From contig NW_027445436.1 in assembly GCF_035582795.1 (NCBI RefSeq), positions 7,438,770-7,502,769 of the forward strand: a DNA stretch of 64,000 nt, given 5' to 3'. The DNA comes from Mycteria americana (Eukaryota > Chordata > Aves > Ciconiiformes > Ciconiidae). The translations under genes were made by a program, and so were the position numbers. The notes under the pieces are model-generated. The model was not told the DNA's origin. It searched no databases and saw only the letters and a program-made list of their open reading frames with translations. Positions 23,332 to 34,740 of this stretch are shown in pieces; position 1 is the first letter of the stretch, and every line of letters begins with the position of its first letter.

Positions 23332-24369
23332 TCAAACCTTTATATACAATATAATTATAAGCAATAGACACACTAATGTTAGAGTTAGTAAAATAACAAC
23401 TGGGTGAAGCATAAGATTAAACACTCCCGTTGCTGTCTGTGACCATCCAAGAAGCGTTTCCCACCAATGGTGTTCTCCATCCTTCTTCACTCTTTCCAAG
23501 ACATGGTGTATCTCTTCTGCATCATGACAAACGGTGATCAGAGTTTTGCGTCCATTGTTTCGGATGCGTTCTAGCAGTTGACACAGGTCATCGTGTTGTA
23601 GTAGTTTCTTCACCAATGTAAGATTCATTCCGATGGGGGAAGGCAATAAATCTCGACTCAATGTATAGTTAGATTGTAACAATTGATAAGGCGTAACAGG
23701 AGCTGAATAATTGAAGTCACATCCCACAATTTTAGTAAAGTTACAAACACAAATATTTGAGCAATTGCTTGTATCTACAGTAATGTTATCTACGAATATA
23801 AAATCACAAATGGTTCTCATACAAACACATCCTTTTCCAATATACACAAGTACAGTTTCAGGGGCTTCATCGGGTTGTATTTCAAAATGACAAACATTTT
23901 GTTCAGTGTCAAGACAAATGTCTTGGGCTTTGATGGTGTTACTCTCACAAATAAATCCTTGTTGTTCCCGTACAACGCATGCGTTAACATCAACAGTTTG
24001 CCATTTGTTTCCGTTTTGTTGGGCCCACACTCTATGTTCTAATGGATAGAGTATAGTTCCATCGTGATTTAATCCTAACGCAATGATTGGGTATATGGTG
24101 TATACCGAAGCATTGTGTATTGTTAAGACAAAAGCTGTGGCCTTATTGTTGATTGGGTCATAAGTGAAATTGACTAAATACCACCAGGATTGGAATTCTT
24201 TCTCAAATTTAGTTGCATTATCCCAAATTACCTTTCGAATTTCAGTGGGTAAGGTGCCCTCTTCACCTTCTCTTATAATTGCTGCTACCATAGATTGCAT
24301 CCACAGTTGAGCTTGGATACAACTAAGAGCTAGAGAAACATTGTTTTGGGCTACACCAAGTGCATCCAA
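23332..24369 (-). pseudogene. Arm ERV env, transmembrane-side frame (left copy)
   Basis: 345-codon frame identical to 37657-38694. It carries the C-terminal half of a retroviral envelope: a helical ectodomain, a cysteine-rich middle with many NxT/S sequons, and a C-terminal hydrophobic anchor at about residues 316-345. It overlaps the preceding env frame by 47 bp in a different frame, so env is split by a frameshift at 24323-24369. The same break is present in the right arm. Confidence 0.88.
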
Positions 24370-25501
24370 TCAGTTGGTGGTCCCTTTCATTAATTCTTTC
24401 CCACTGAAGTAATATATCAGATAAGAGCCATCGGTTAGTTCCCAATGCTAACAGAGAAGACCGCAATGGGTGTTCTAATTTGTTGAAATCACTTCTTGTT
24501 GTGCTCAGTTTGTTTACAAGTACTTCGGCATCTATACTATTTAAGACTCCCAATCCTGTCCCTATGATACCAGTCACACCTTTCTTTGTTCGTCTTGGAG
24601 AGGTGAGGGTTCGCCCATGTAACCATGCTAACCATCCTGCATAGGACGTACCTAGGAATGGTGAACAGGTCGGTTTGATTGCAGACATATTAATTTGCAT
24701 CAGTAGTTCTACTTGTTTAAGAGACCATGATGGATTAAATAACACTTGTTGTTGGCCTGTATTTTTGATCACATACGGTCCAACTTCAGAAATCTGTGGG
24801 GATAGAATTTTCTTATCCTTTACAGTCAGGGCGGATGTTGTTGTGCTAGGCTCAGTAATGTCTATTTTAAATTTAAAGGATAGTCCCACGCTATGGTGAG
24901 CCCAGAGGCAGACTACAAAACCAGGTTGTACTAAGGTAAAATTGTACCAACAGTCCAGTCTTTCAAAGGCGCAAAGTTTTGTATCTTTGGCTATTGGGTT
25001 TGATGTAATGTTGTACACAGAAATCTGAGATGCCTTCTCATGGGTAGACCCATTGATCATCCGGCATCCTATTTTAATTTCTTTCCCTGCCGTTCCTCGG
25101 AGTCGGGGAACTTTATCATCAGCTTCATCTTTATCCCAGCTCCATTCGTTTTCTAAGTATGTTTCAGTTCTGTGCATGACCACGGTGGAAAGCTTTAAAT
25201 CTCCCTTACTAGAGTGTATTCCCATACTTCCAGTGTACTTAACACGAGCTTGAGACCGTGGCCACTCTAGGGTTCTTTGACCACAGGCTAAGAGGAGCGG
25301 CATTGTTAGGGTTTGGAACAGTAACACAAACACAGCATTTCCGTCTGCCATCCTGTGGGGTGCTGTAAGAGAAAACAGAGACTTGTTTCGGTGGGGACAG
25401 TCCGAACAGGTTACCCCGTTAAGAAGAAGGAAAAATCCATCGTGCACTAATTCTGTGTTTTGCATCACTGCTATCAGTAGCTTCCCAGGCAAGTGGGCCA
25501 C
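24323..25501 (-). pseudogene. Arm ERV env, surface-side frame (left copy)
   Basis: 392-codon frame identical to 36525-37703. The likely translation start after splicing is the in-frame ATG at codon 51, just downstream of a TTTTCTCTTACAG acceptor (AG ends at 25363 on the minus strand). A hydrophobic leader, a multi-sequon surface part, a basic RRTKK cleavage-like motif (residues 303-307) and a glycine-rich fusion-peptide-like stretch follow. The frame then ends 47 bp into the next one. Confidence 0.86.
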
Positions 25502-26211
25502 GAGGTTTAATTAAAGTCATAGGCACAGTACCGATGGATGGTAAATTGACCATCACAGGCTGTCCTGGCTGTAATGTCATTGGATATTCTCTTTTCCTAG
25601 TAGGTGGAGCGCTAAGCTCAGTTTTTACAAAGAACGCTCAGCTTACAGGGCTTCCAGTAGGCCCGTATCGATTATTTAATTGATGGAGTACTTTGGGAAG
25701 TCTCGTATCCCATTGAGCTTCCTGTGGTTTGAGATTCCTTTTCAACAAGCCATTAGCTCTTTCTACCATCCCATTTGATTGAGGGTAGTATGGGGTGTGG
25801 AATACCCATCTAATTCCCTCTTGTTTTGCCCAATCTTGCACTTCCTTACACGAAAAGTGTGAGCCATTATCACTCTGGATAACATCAGGAGTAGGTAGAT
25901 TTGAGAACCAAACTGATAGCCCTCGCACTGTATTTCGCCCATCGGCTTTCCGACGTTTAGTCGCCATAAGCAAGCCGGAGACTACTTCCACTCCTGTGAG
26001 GATGTATCGATATCCTGCAGAGGATTTGAATGGTCCGATATAATCAATTTGCCATGTAGACCATAAAGCTTTCCCTTCACTGATATGTAAAGGTGGTGCT
26101 TTAGCAGGATGATCTGCTTGTAATTTTAATCTACACTGGGGACATTCTGTAAGAATAGTTTCACAAGATTTTCTGCTTATAGGCCAGCCTTTACTCTGTG
26201 CAGCAAAGTGC
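25419..26211 (-). pseudogene. Arm ERV integrase (left copy), broken
   Basis: Mirror of 35815-36607. It has the DDE core motifs WQIDYIGPF, QSDNGSHF and NGMVERANG. A frameshift in the zinc-binding region near 26191-26211 separates it from RNase H, and a TGA at 25638-25640 lies before the C-terminal domain. Confidence 0.85.
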
Positions 26212-27285
26212 TTCTTTACCTGTGTGGCCTAGACTTTGATGTAACCATTCTCCCAATCGATACCACTCAGGATATAAGGTGATTTTCCTAATTTTAGTTA
26301 GCTCATCTACCTTTTGATTCCACTTTGTGGCTGGTTGATTATCTTTAGCATGAGCTTTTACCCATCCCATCTTGAAAGGTGTTTTCCTGGCTATATCTAG
26401 TAATAATTGCCAATCTTTGTTTCTCCAAACTGGGGATCTATTTACTTCCCAATTCAAGGTTTCCCACTGACAGAGCCACTGTGTGGCACCGGCCCACACA
26501 GCATAAGAGTCTACATATATGATTTTTGCTCCATTCTGTGCTGCCAAAACAACTGCTCTTATTTCTCCTACTTGTGCACTGCCTTCACCTTCTTCTACTA
26601 CTTGTTTGCCGGTGGTAACATCTAATGCAACGGCCTTATATTGCCATTTACCATTTACCCTTTTTGCTGAAGCATCTGTAAACCAAATGTTTTCTGTTGG
26701 TGTACCCTCAGTGAGGGGCGGTGCATCCAGAATGGGTGAAGGTTTAAATGGTTGTTGTAACGCTAAAGGGTCTGTGTTTATGGGCATCTGCAATTTGGGA
26801 ACCTTAGTGTGTCCTTCAGTTAGTTGCATATTTTCTGCAACTCCTGTTAGGTAGGCATACCATTTTTGGACAGTGGGTTTTTGTGCAACTCCTTCTGGGG
26901 CAGCAGTCCCCTTTAGGATTGCTTCTAGTAAATTAAATGGTCCTCTAGTTTTCACAGGTTGTCCCTGATGTATTTTCTCAACTTGTTTAACTGCTCCGAC
27001 AAACGATAAAAGTCCCTTTTCCCATTCAGAGTATCATTGTTCTGTTTCTTTAAATGCCGTTGAGCTAAACAATAAAGGTCTTTTTGGCCCATCAGGCCCA
27101 GTTTGGAACAGGTTACAGTAAGTAGCATGTTTGGTGAAACCCCATTCGGCTATAATAGGGTCGTGGGGGTGTACTGGTCCCAGCGACTGATACGTTTTTA
27201 ACTCTTCAGTTAGAGTTTTGACTGCCTCTTTATGTTCTAATTTCCACTCCCAGGGTTTGCCTTTCGTTAAGAGTGAGTATGATAG
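26191..27285 (-). pseudogene. Arm ERV reverse transcriptase thumb and RNase H (left copy)
   Basis: Mirror of 34741-35835. It includes the RNase H stretch with FTDASAKRVNG and YVDSYAVWAGA, and one in-frame TGA at 27034-27036. The upstream part of pol is cut off by the LTR at 27286. Confidence 0.85.
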
Positions 27286-27925
27286 TGAAAGGGTTAAATC
27301 CCTGACAATCCCTGACTAAGACATAGACTTGCATTTTTTTAGTTTCACTCCCATCCTTGTTCTCTTTTGTTCTCTTCCCCTGCAAAGATAGTTTTGGTTA
27401 CCTGCTGAGCAGAGTTGATGATAGGACATTTCCTGTGACTTCTTACCTGAGAGGACTAAACAGGCCTTGAGCAAGCTCGTTAGGCTTCCTAATTAAATCA
27501 CTGATAACAGGAACTCAGGACGATTGTGCCAAAGATAAGCACCAAAGAACTAGTTTAAATCGACCCCCTTGTGACATTCTGAGGCTGAAGGACTGATGAG
27601 CTAACTCAATGACTATACAGGGACAAAGGAAGCCCAAAGATCAACTAGCGGACAACGTGAGGAAGACTATGGAAGACCACCGGGAGGGTGAAAAGACCCT
27701 AACCCTAATTTTACTGCGCATGCTTGGAGTATGTAAATGAATTGCGGGAACTCATCACCATAAAACTGCCCTTTTCAGGAAATCTGATGAATATGTATGA
27801 TTTTTCTGTATATGAACTGATGTGTTGTGCTGACCTGGCGGAGCACTTGTGGCGGAGCAATCCCCAGTGCTGCCCAGCGCTGCAATAAAGAATCCTCATC
27901 CCGACTATTGAGTACTGATTTCGGT
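27286..27925 (+). repeat. tRNA-Arg-class LTR, left copy, 3' end altered
   Basis: Begins TGAAAGGGTT right after pol sequence ending ...GAGTATGATAG. It is identical in mirror to the right-arm LTR up to AATAAAGAAT (27893). After that, 27894-27925 is still LTR sequence of this family, but it lacks the ACCTGCTTAATAGT block (CCT instead), has GTACTG for GTCCTG, and stops short at TTCGGT. It then joins env sequence of the spacer ERV, which lies on the opposite strand. So the arm boundary falls inside an LTR. Confidence 0.9.
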
Positions 27926-28450
27926 AAAATACCCGTCGGGTAGTTTGCAGGGTCCGTCGGTGGCTGTGAGATTAGCTCCATAAAATGGTCCTTTGCTTAC
28001 CCATCCAACCGATGTATTTCTACTGCCATCCCACTTGGTAGGGCTATAGGTTTCACGTTCAATCCCGTCAAATTCCAAGTTCCTATTTCTACCGCAGTCT
28101 TGTTGATCCAATAATCATCCCACCCGTTCCTACAAGAACAGTTATGATACTTGTTGTCGGGGGGGGGGCGGCACAGACAATTATTGGATCTTGCCTTCCA
28201 TAGGCAACTATTATTGCTAACTAGAATCTGGGTGTTAGTTTTTGGGGTTTTTTTTTTTAGTATCTGTAGGTCAAATCTTGGTCCGATCTCATATCTTGAA
28301 TTATCATAACTACAATATCCTCCATCTCATTTTTTCCAAAACTCAGGCCAAGTATTATTGTCACAATTCCAATGAGTCGACCCTATGCCGTACAAAGGGA
28401 GTCTCATGTTACCTCTCGGTAGGGCAGTACAAATCCAACAACCCTTAGCC
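27926..28450 (-). pseudogene. Spacer ERV env surface fragment
   Basis: Minus-strand sequence downstream of integrase with several frames broken by stops. One stretch reads NRNLEFDGIERETYSPTKWD, with Cys, Trp and Asn-rich context typical of a retroviral surface subunit. The open frame 28111-27905 runs across the junction into antisense LTR. The rest of env is absent because the inverted LTR begins at 27925. Family assignment rests mainly on position after integrase. Confidence 0.55.
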
Positions 28451-28477
28451 TCTTTAGAAACCTAAAGCTTTCTTTAC

Positions 28478-28975
28478 TCAGCAGTAATGGATCCAAGCTG
28501 TCTGCTCTTTAATCTTGATTGCAGTGAAAGTGGTTAGCAACACCTGATAAGGTCCATTCCACTTCTCCTCCAATGGGTCACCTGAAAAATTCTTAACATA
28601 AACCCAATCTCCAGGGCTAAATGGGTCGATTGGGTGATCTAACCCTTTTGCTCTGGCTCCCAAAACAGTCTTATTAATCCTTTCCAATTGTTTTCCTAAG
28701 GATATAACATAATTTTGTAAATAGTTATTTCCCAGCTGATTCAAATCTTCCCCTTGATATTTGGCCTGATATGGCCTCCCATATAATATCTCAAAAGGGC
28801 TCAGATTTTCTTTGGCCCTAGGTTTTACACGTATCCAAAGTAGTGCAATAGGCAGTGCTGGATACCAATATAGGTTTGCTTCTTGACATATTTTAGCTCC
28901 TTGCCTGCTGGCTTGTGGTCTGTAGGGTGTGTGTAATTGCCAATCGATTCCTAATAGTTTGCTGACCTGTTGCAC
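28478..28975 (-). pseudogene. Spacer ERV integrase C-terminal part
   Basis: 165-codon frame with [16 protein letters not shown] (core) and a C-terminal SH3-like end ([29 protein letters not shown]). This arrangement is typical of class I/gamma-like integrases. The Glu of the DDE triad appears altered: the stretch after RPQAS reads RQGAKI, where family members have a conserved Glu-containing segment. It is frameshifted against the upstream integrase part near 28976-29046. Confidence 0.82.
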
Positions 28976-29046
28976 TACTTCTGCACAAAAATGTGTACCC
29001 CTTATCTGATGAAATGACCATAGGTACCCCGAATCGAGGTATTATT

Positions 29047-30599
29047 TCATTTAATAATACCTTTAGTTACTTCTCTCGCTTTGTTTGTCCTACAAGGGAA
29101 TGCCTCTGGCCATCCGGAAAAGGTGTCTGTAAGTACCAATAGGTATCTGTACCCCCCTTTTCTTGGAAGTTCAGAGAAATCAATTTGCCAGTGGTCCCCT
29201 GGTACATTTCCTCTCCCAATACTTCCTAATTGTGCCCGGTTACCTGTATTGGGATCATTTTTCAAACATATTTCACATTGCTGAGTCACCTGTCGAACTG
29301 TAGTATACAAATTTCTCCCTATTAATTTTTGATTTAAAAATGTATACAGGGAATCTGCCCCCCAATGTGTCTTATCGTGTTCTTCTTTAACAACTCCCCA
29401 TACCTGTTTGGCAGGAATTATAATCCTGCCATCACTCAAGTGGGCCCATCCTTTGGAGGGAACCTGCCCTCCCATTTCTTCTATTAATTCTTTATCAGCC
29501 CTAGAATATTCAACATTTTCTTGGTCACCTAGACTCCTACTTCTATTACCTGGAATTAAGGTTAAAATCTTTTGCATTGTCTCCGCTGCCTGTTTAGCCT
29601 CATAATCAGCCAACCTGTTACCTTTTTCCTGGTCAGTGTTACCCTTCAGGTGTCCTCGGCAGTGCATGATGGCGACTTTGGTTGGCAGTTGGACTGCTTC
29701 TGACAGGTGAAGGATTTCCTCAGCGTGCTTGATCTGTCTCCCTTGTGCGGTTAGTAGTCCTCGTTCCTTCCAAATTGCTCCGTGAGCGTGGACAACTCCA
29801 AAGGCACATTTGGAGTCTGTCCATATATTTCTCTTTTTCCCTTTTGCCAATTCCAGGGCCCTAGTCAGGGCAATAATTTCAGCCTTTTGAGCTGATGTTC
29901 CAGCAGGTAATGATTGAGATTCAATTACTTTGCTTGCTGTTGTCACCGCGTACCCAGCCTTTCGAATACCTTGTCGGACGAAGCTGCTTCCATCCGTGAA
30001 ACAGGAGTCTTGTGCATCTTCCAGGGGTTCTTCTTTTAAATCTGGTCTGCTAGAATATACAGTCTCTATAGTTTCCAAACAGTCATGTATCAATGATTCA
30101 GATGTCACCCCACTGAGGAAAGAAGCTGGGTTTGTAACATTAGTCGCTTCAATACTAACATCGTCTGGTTCAACTAGAATAGCCTGGTATTGTAAAAATC
30201 GGGATGGAGAAAGCCAATGATTTCCTTTTTGTTCTAGTACGGCTGATACTGTGTGTGAAACCAGCACTGATTTTTTTGGCCTAAGGTAAATTTCCGGGCC
30301 TCTTGGATATTTAGTACTACAGCTGCCACAGCTCGTAGGCACCCTGGCCACCCTTTGCTTACTTCATCAAGCTGCTTAGAAAAGTAGGCCACAGCTCTTT
30401 TGTAGAGTCCCAGTCGCTGAGCTAGGACTCCCAGAGCTATACCTTGTTTTTCATGGGAAAACAGCCGGAAGGGTTTAGTAACGTCAGGTAGGCCCAGGGC
30501 TGGGGCCTTCATCAGTTCCTTTTTAAGTGTTTTGAATGCATTTTGAGCTTCTCTGGACCAAATCAATTGAGTAGGATTGTTTTTCAAAAGTTCATACAA
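29047..30599 (-). pseudogene. Spacer ERV RNase H and integrase N-terminal part
   Basis: Two overlapping frames (30599-30234 and 30351-29047) encode the RT connection, RNase H (CFTDGSSFV, EIIALTRALELAKG, WTDSKCAFG, HCRGHLKG) and the start of integrase. The integrase part has H-x-H before CEICLKND, completing an HHCC zinc site, and the first catalytic Asp in HWQIDFSELP. The long 434-codon frame is intact across RNase H. A frameshift at about 30234-30351 breaks it from RT. Confidence 0.86.
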
Positions 30600-31753
30600 A
30601 GGTTTTGCTATTATTCCATAGTTGTAAATCTATAATCAACACCAACCTGCCATTTCGAAGAAGGTCCTGAGTTCCTTTACCGTTTGAGGGAGGGGGGTTC
30701 TGCAGATGGCTTCTTGTTGCTATTAATGTCATCCACATACTGTAGAAGAGTTCCGTCTCTGGAGGGAGGATCCCATGTCTCAAGTTCTCGTGCTAATTGG
30801 TTCCCAAAGATGGTTGGACTGTTCTTAAAACCTTGGGGTAACACTGTCCAGGTAAGTTGGGTTTTCCTACCAGTAGTAGGACTTTCCCATTCAAATGCCA
30901 ATAGGTTTTGGCTCTCCTTGGCCAGAGGCAAGCAGAAGAATGCATCTTTCAGATCTAATACTGTAAACCGTACTTGATTATTTCGTAATTTAGTAAGTAA
31001 AGTATAAGGATTGGCCACCACAGGGTATAAACCTTTAACAATCTTATTTATCCCTCTTAAATCTTGTACTACTCGGTAAGTCCCGTCTGGCTTTTTTACC
31101 AGTAATATGGGGGTGTTATATTCTGATTCACATTCCACTAACAGTCCATGCTGTAAAAAGTTATTAGTTGGGCCTTCTATCCCTTTTTGATCTTCTAACT
31201 TCGAGGGATATTGTTTTTGTCGTACCAGGCTTATTCCTTCCTTGAGTTCTACTACTATGGGTATGGCATTCCTTGCTCTTCCTGGGGTTCCTGCAGACCA
31301 TACTCCTGGGTATACCTGATTGATAATTTCTTCAATCTCGGGCATTGGTGCAGCGGACCTTTCAGGGTACATTAGGGCTAAGCTTAGAATTCCAATTAAT
31401 TGGTCTTCCTTCACCTTTAATTCCATGGTCCCCTGTTTAAAGACTATTTCTGCTTCCAATTGTTCTAATAGGTCCCGGCCCAACAAGTATTTAGGGGAAT
31501 TTGGCAAGGATAAGACTTGATGTATCCCAGCCTGTTTTCCTAATTTAAAATTAAGGGGTTTTAGAAAGAACGCCTTTTCCTGTTGGCCAGTAGCTCCCAC
31601 TACAGTCACAAAGTCTTTACTCACAGGTATCAATTCTTGATTTAAAACAGAGAAAGAAGCACCTGTGTCTACTAAGAATTCCACTTCTTTCTCTTATCTC
31701 CCTAGCCTTATCTTAACCAGTGGATCTGCTAGGGTAGATTCCCCAGGTCCCCG
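30592..31753 (-). pseudogene. Spacer ERV protease and reverse transcriptase, broken
   Basis: A 335-codon frame from 31684 has the protease signature FLVDTGASFSVL, then RT with TPILLVKKPDGTYRVVQDLR and the catalytic YVDD box at 30728-30739. The frame shifts directly after YVDD. It is in the same frame as gag, separated by the gag TGA and a second TAA a few codons before the protease, consistent with a gamma-type stop-codon Gag-Pol layout that has acquired an extra stop. Confidence 0.86.
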
Positions 31754-33298
31754 TCAATTGGCCTCTGCTCCAGCAATCAAGACTTGCGGGGTTCCTTTGA
31801 GTCTTGGACATTCACTCCTCCAATGTCCTTCCTCTCGACAATACGCACATTGATTCTTTCCCAATACATTCCCCAGTCCTCCTCTACTTCCAGAGGGCCT
31901 TCCCCTTCCTCGTCCTCTAAATCCTCCTCTGTTCACCATTCCTCTCTGTTCCAAGGCTGCCACCGTAGCTGTCGCCATTACTTTCGTCAATTTTCCCCTA
32001 TCCACATCCTCCCGATTCCTAAAAACTTTCCATGCCTCCTCAAGCAATTTCTCTAAGTCCCTTATTTCCGGTTCTTTTAGTTTCTGTAACTTCTTTCTTA
32101 TATCCGTAGATGATTGCCCCAAAAATAGAGAGACAAGCTGTTGCTGTCCCACATCCGAGGAGGGATCTAGGGTGGTGTATTTTCTCATGGCATTTCTTAA
32201 CTGATCCAAAAATTCGGTAGGGATCTCCCTCTGCCCCTGTTTGATAGCATATAATGCTGACCAATTTACGGGTTTTGGAATTGCATTCTCTAATCACAGT
32301 TTTATCCAATCTTGATATCTTCTTAACAGCCTATAATCATGCCCATCATTGGGGTCCCAATGTGGGTCAGTCAGGGGAATGTAATTGTCCACATTTCCCT
32401 GTAAGATTCCCCCAGTAATTTGGGCCTGCACATGAGTCCGAGCAGTTTTTAATACCAATTGGTTTTCTGTTTCGGTCAGTTCTTCCAAAATCAAATCTAT
32501 ATCTGTCCAATCAGGATCCTGGCTCTTTATTATTAATTCAAATCGTTTTGCCACTCGAGAGGGGTCGTCTCTATATCCCCTAGCTACCTCTTTCCAGGCA
32601 TCTAAATCGGCAGTGGAGAAAGGAACTTTTACTCTAGCTGGGCCTCCCACCCCCATTACCTCCCGCAATGGGACCAGGAGTTGCGGGGCTTTTTGAGTTT
32701 TACTCCGAGTCTGTGCGGTAACCGGAATAAAATCATCCACTGCTTTTTCCTCCTCACTGCCACTATCTCTTTCGCATAGTGACGGCGGGTGTGTGGGGGG
32801 CAATCCCAAATCTTCGGGCTGATCCTCTACCTCCTCGGTTTTTTTTCTGGGTTTCATCACTTTCAAACACCTTTGTCCAATACTACATGCTGAGCAACAT
32901 CTCCTCATTCTCTCCTGCTCCCTCCTCTCACTTCTCTTTTCCCTTTCTAGAGATAAAACTAGGGGGTCTTGGGGAGGGATGTTAACACCACAATCCTTCT
33001 GCCACTCTGGGCGATTCCCCAAAGTAAAAAACATATCCGCATACATAACCTCATCCCATTTTCCTTCTCTCCGTAAGAACAACATTAACTACAATATAGT
33101 ATTTTAATTTAAAGATCCATTAAAGGGCCATTTTTCACCATCTTCTAATTTGTACAGGGGCCACCACTGATTACAGTATTTGATTTGTGTTTTCTTATTC
33201 ACACTCCCACCTGGTTGTCCCCCTATCTCTTTCCAATGTGCTAAGATACATCCTAGGGGGCTTTTCTTTACAATACCACCACTTTGCTGTCCCCCCAT
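31754..33298 (-). pseudogene. Spacer ERV gag, one frame with three nonsense codons
   Basis: The frame begins MGGQQSGG, a myristoylation-type N-terminus (matrix). A Glu/Arg-rich linker follows, then a capsid-like part (PRVKVPFSTADLDAWKEVAR-like region around 32590-32650) and a nucleocapsid with a single CCHC knuckle, CAYCREEGHWRSEC. Three in-frame stops interrupt it: TAA at 33104-33106, a TAG four codons later, and TGA at 32294-32296. All parts stay in one frame, so damage is by nonsense changes rather than indels. One knuckle and the stop-separated pol in the same frame argue for class I. Confidence 0.85.
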
Positions 33299-34054
33299 TC
33301 TACCTTATTGATTCTGTAGTTCCGTTATTCTCCCACAGATTTTTTTAATAACCTCAACCTGTCGCGCTTTATCCTCCCGCTCTGACCACGTTCCACAATT
33401 CTCACATTGGATATCTCATCCAAATACAACCCATAAATTTTGGTCACAAATAAAACAATTTACGAGGAAAAGCGGTTCACATTCATTTTCAGGATGAGAC
33501 ACACAGGTCTCCAGGTTTTCCACACTCACTTTGCAGTCACACTGTGTCTCAGTCACTCACCAGTCACACCAGAGTTAACTCAGCTCATTCACACTTAATT
33601 GCCGATTTCGCAGTGCCCGACGAATATATCCAAATTTGATATCAATAAACCAATATCCAAGTTCGGTGCCAGTAAATCCGTACCGCCAACAGTACAAACT
33701 CATGCGGGTTTCATAAGTGTACCAATACCAAAAGGCACGTTATTGCAGAAGTACAAGGCTTAACCCGTGCCTGTACCAACGTACTAAATACCAAATGTAT
33801 ACCCTCAGGCACTAGTAGCCCGGTATAAGGCGCTCAGCGTAGGACGTCTCCTACGACTTACAAGAACCTTCCAAATGACTGGTCCCAAATTCCAAAACAG
33901 AAAACTAGAAAGATTTAAAGAATACCTTTTTTCCTTTAGATGGTCCTTGTCTGCTCCCGCAGTGATCTGATTGAGGCGAGGAGTCCCTCCGGGAAATCCC
34001 GGGGGTACCCTAGGGAGTCCCGTTCTCACTGGGTCCTGCAGCCGAGCAGAGCAG
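33299..34054 (-). other. Spacer ERV 5' leader
   Basis: Noncoding region between primer site and gag start, where packaging signals and the major splice donor would lie. No specific structure was identified. Confidence 0.6.
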
Positions 34055-34072
34055 GTCCCATCTGGGGTGCCA
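34055..34072 (-). other. Primer-binding site complementary to tRNA-Arg(CCU)
   Basis: Plus-strand GTCCCATCTGGGGTGCCA equals the 3' end of vertebrate tRNA-Arg(CCU) including CCA, as I recall that tRNA; it is an 18-of-18 match. It lies 3 nt from the LTR edge at 34076. Confidence 0.8.
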
Positions 34073-34075
34073 AAT

Positions 34076-34740
34076 TGTTGCCGTGAAAAGCCGAAATCAG
34101 GACTCAATAGTCGGGATGACTATTAAGCAGGTATTCTTTATTGCAGCGCTGGGCAGCACTGGGGATTGCTCCGCCACAAGTGCTCCGCCAGGTCAGCACA
34201 ACACATCAGTTCATATACAGAAAAATCATACATATTCATCAGATTTCCTGAAAAGGGCAGTTTTATGGTGATGAGTTCCCGCAATTCATTTACATACTCC
34301 AAGCATGCGCAGTAAAATTAGGGTTAGGGTCTTTTCACCCTCCCGGTGGTCTTCCATAGTCTTCCTCACGTTGTCCGCTAGTTGATCTTTGGGCTTCCTT
34401 TGTCCCTGTATAGTCATTGAGTTAGCTCATCAGTCCTTCAGCCTCAGAATGTCACAAGGGGGTCGATTTAAACTAGTTCTTTGGTGCTTATCTTTGGCAC
34501 AATCGTCCTGAGTTCCTGTTATCAGTGATTTAATTAGGAAGCCTAACGAGCTTGCTCAAGGCCTGTTTAGTCCTCTCAGGTAAGAAGTCACAGGAAATGT
34601 CCTATCATCAACTCTGCTCAGCAGGTAACCAAAACTATCTTTGCAGGGGAAGAGAACAAAAGAGAACAAGGATGGGAGTGAAACTAAAAAAATGCAAGTC
34701 TATGTCTTAGTCAGGGATTGTCAGGGATTTAACCCTTTCA
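34076..34740 (-). repeat. tRNA-Arg-class 5' LTR, right copy
   Basis: A 665-bp LTR, TGAAAGGGTT... to ...CGGCAACA on the minus strand, followed by primer site and gag, so it is the 5' LTR of the spacer ERV. On its other side it interrupts the pol gene of the arm ERV at ...GAGTATGATAG. Positions 34133-34740 belong to the right arm; 34076-34132 belong to the spacer. Confidence 0.92.

Larger units (their letters stand above)
21702..27893 (+). repeat. Left arm of 6.19-kb inverted repeat
   Basis: The whole segment recurs in reverse complement at 34133-40324. Mirrored positions sum to 62026 from one end to the other, so there is no net indel across 6192 bp. The open frames compared between the arms translate identically. 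The outer edge is GCACATTCTGAAGAAAAG at 21702; the inner edge is ...CAATAAAGAAT at 27893. The left arm passes smoothly into intron-like DNA on its outer side, whereas the right arm abuts an LTR fragment, so the left arm is probably the original. Confidence 0.95.
27894..34132. other. Spacer of the inverted repeat (6239 bp)
   Basis: Unique sequence between the arms. It consists of the last 32 bp of the left LTR, then the body of one minus-strand class I ERV from env through gag, its primer site, and the U5 end of its 5' LTR. The spacer ERV is therefore continuous with the right arm's LTR. Confidence 0.9.

Noticed and set aside
27905..28111. A novel fusion protein across the palindrome junction
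   Set aside because: The frame runs from env remnant into antisense LTR by chance for about seven codons; there is no promoter or start that suggests expression.
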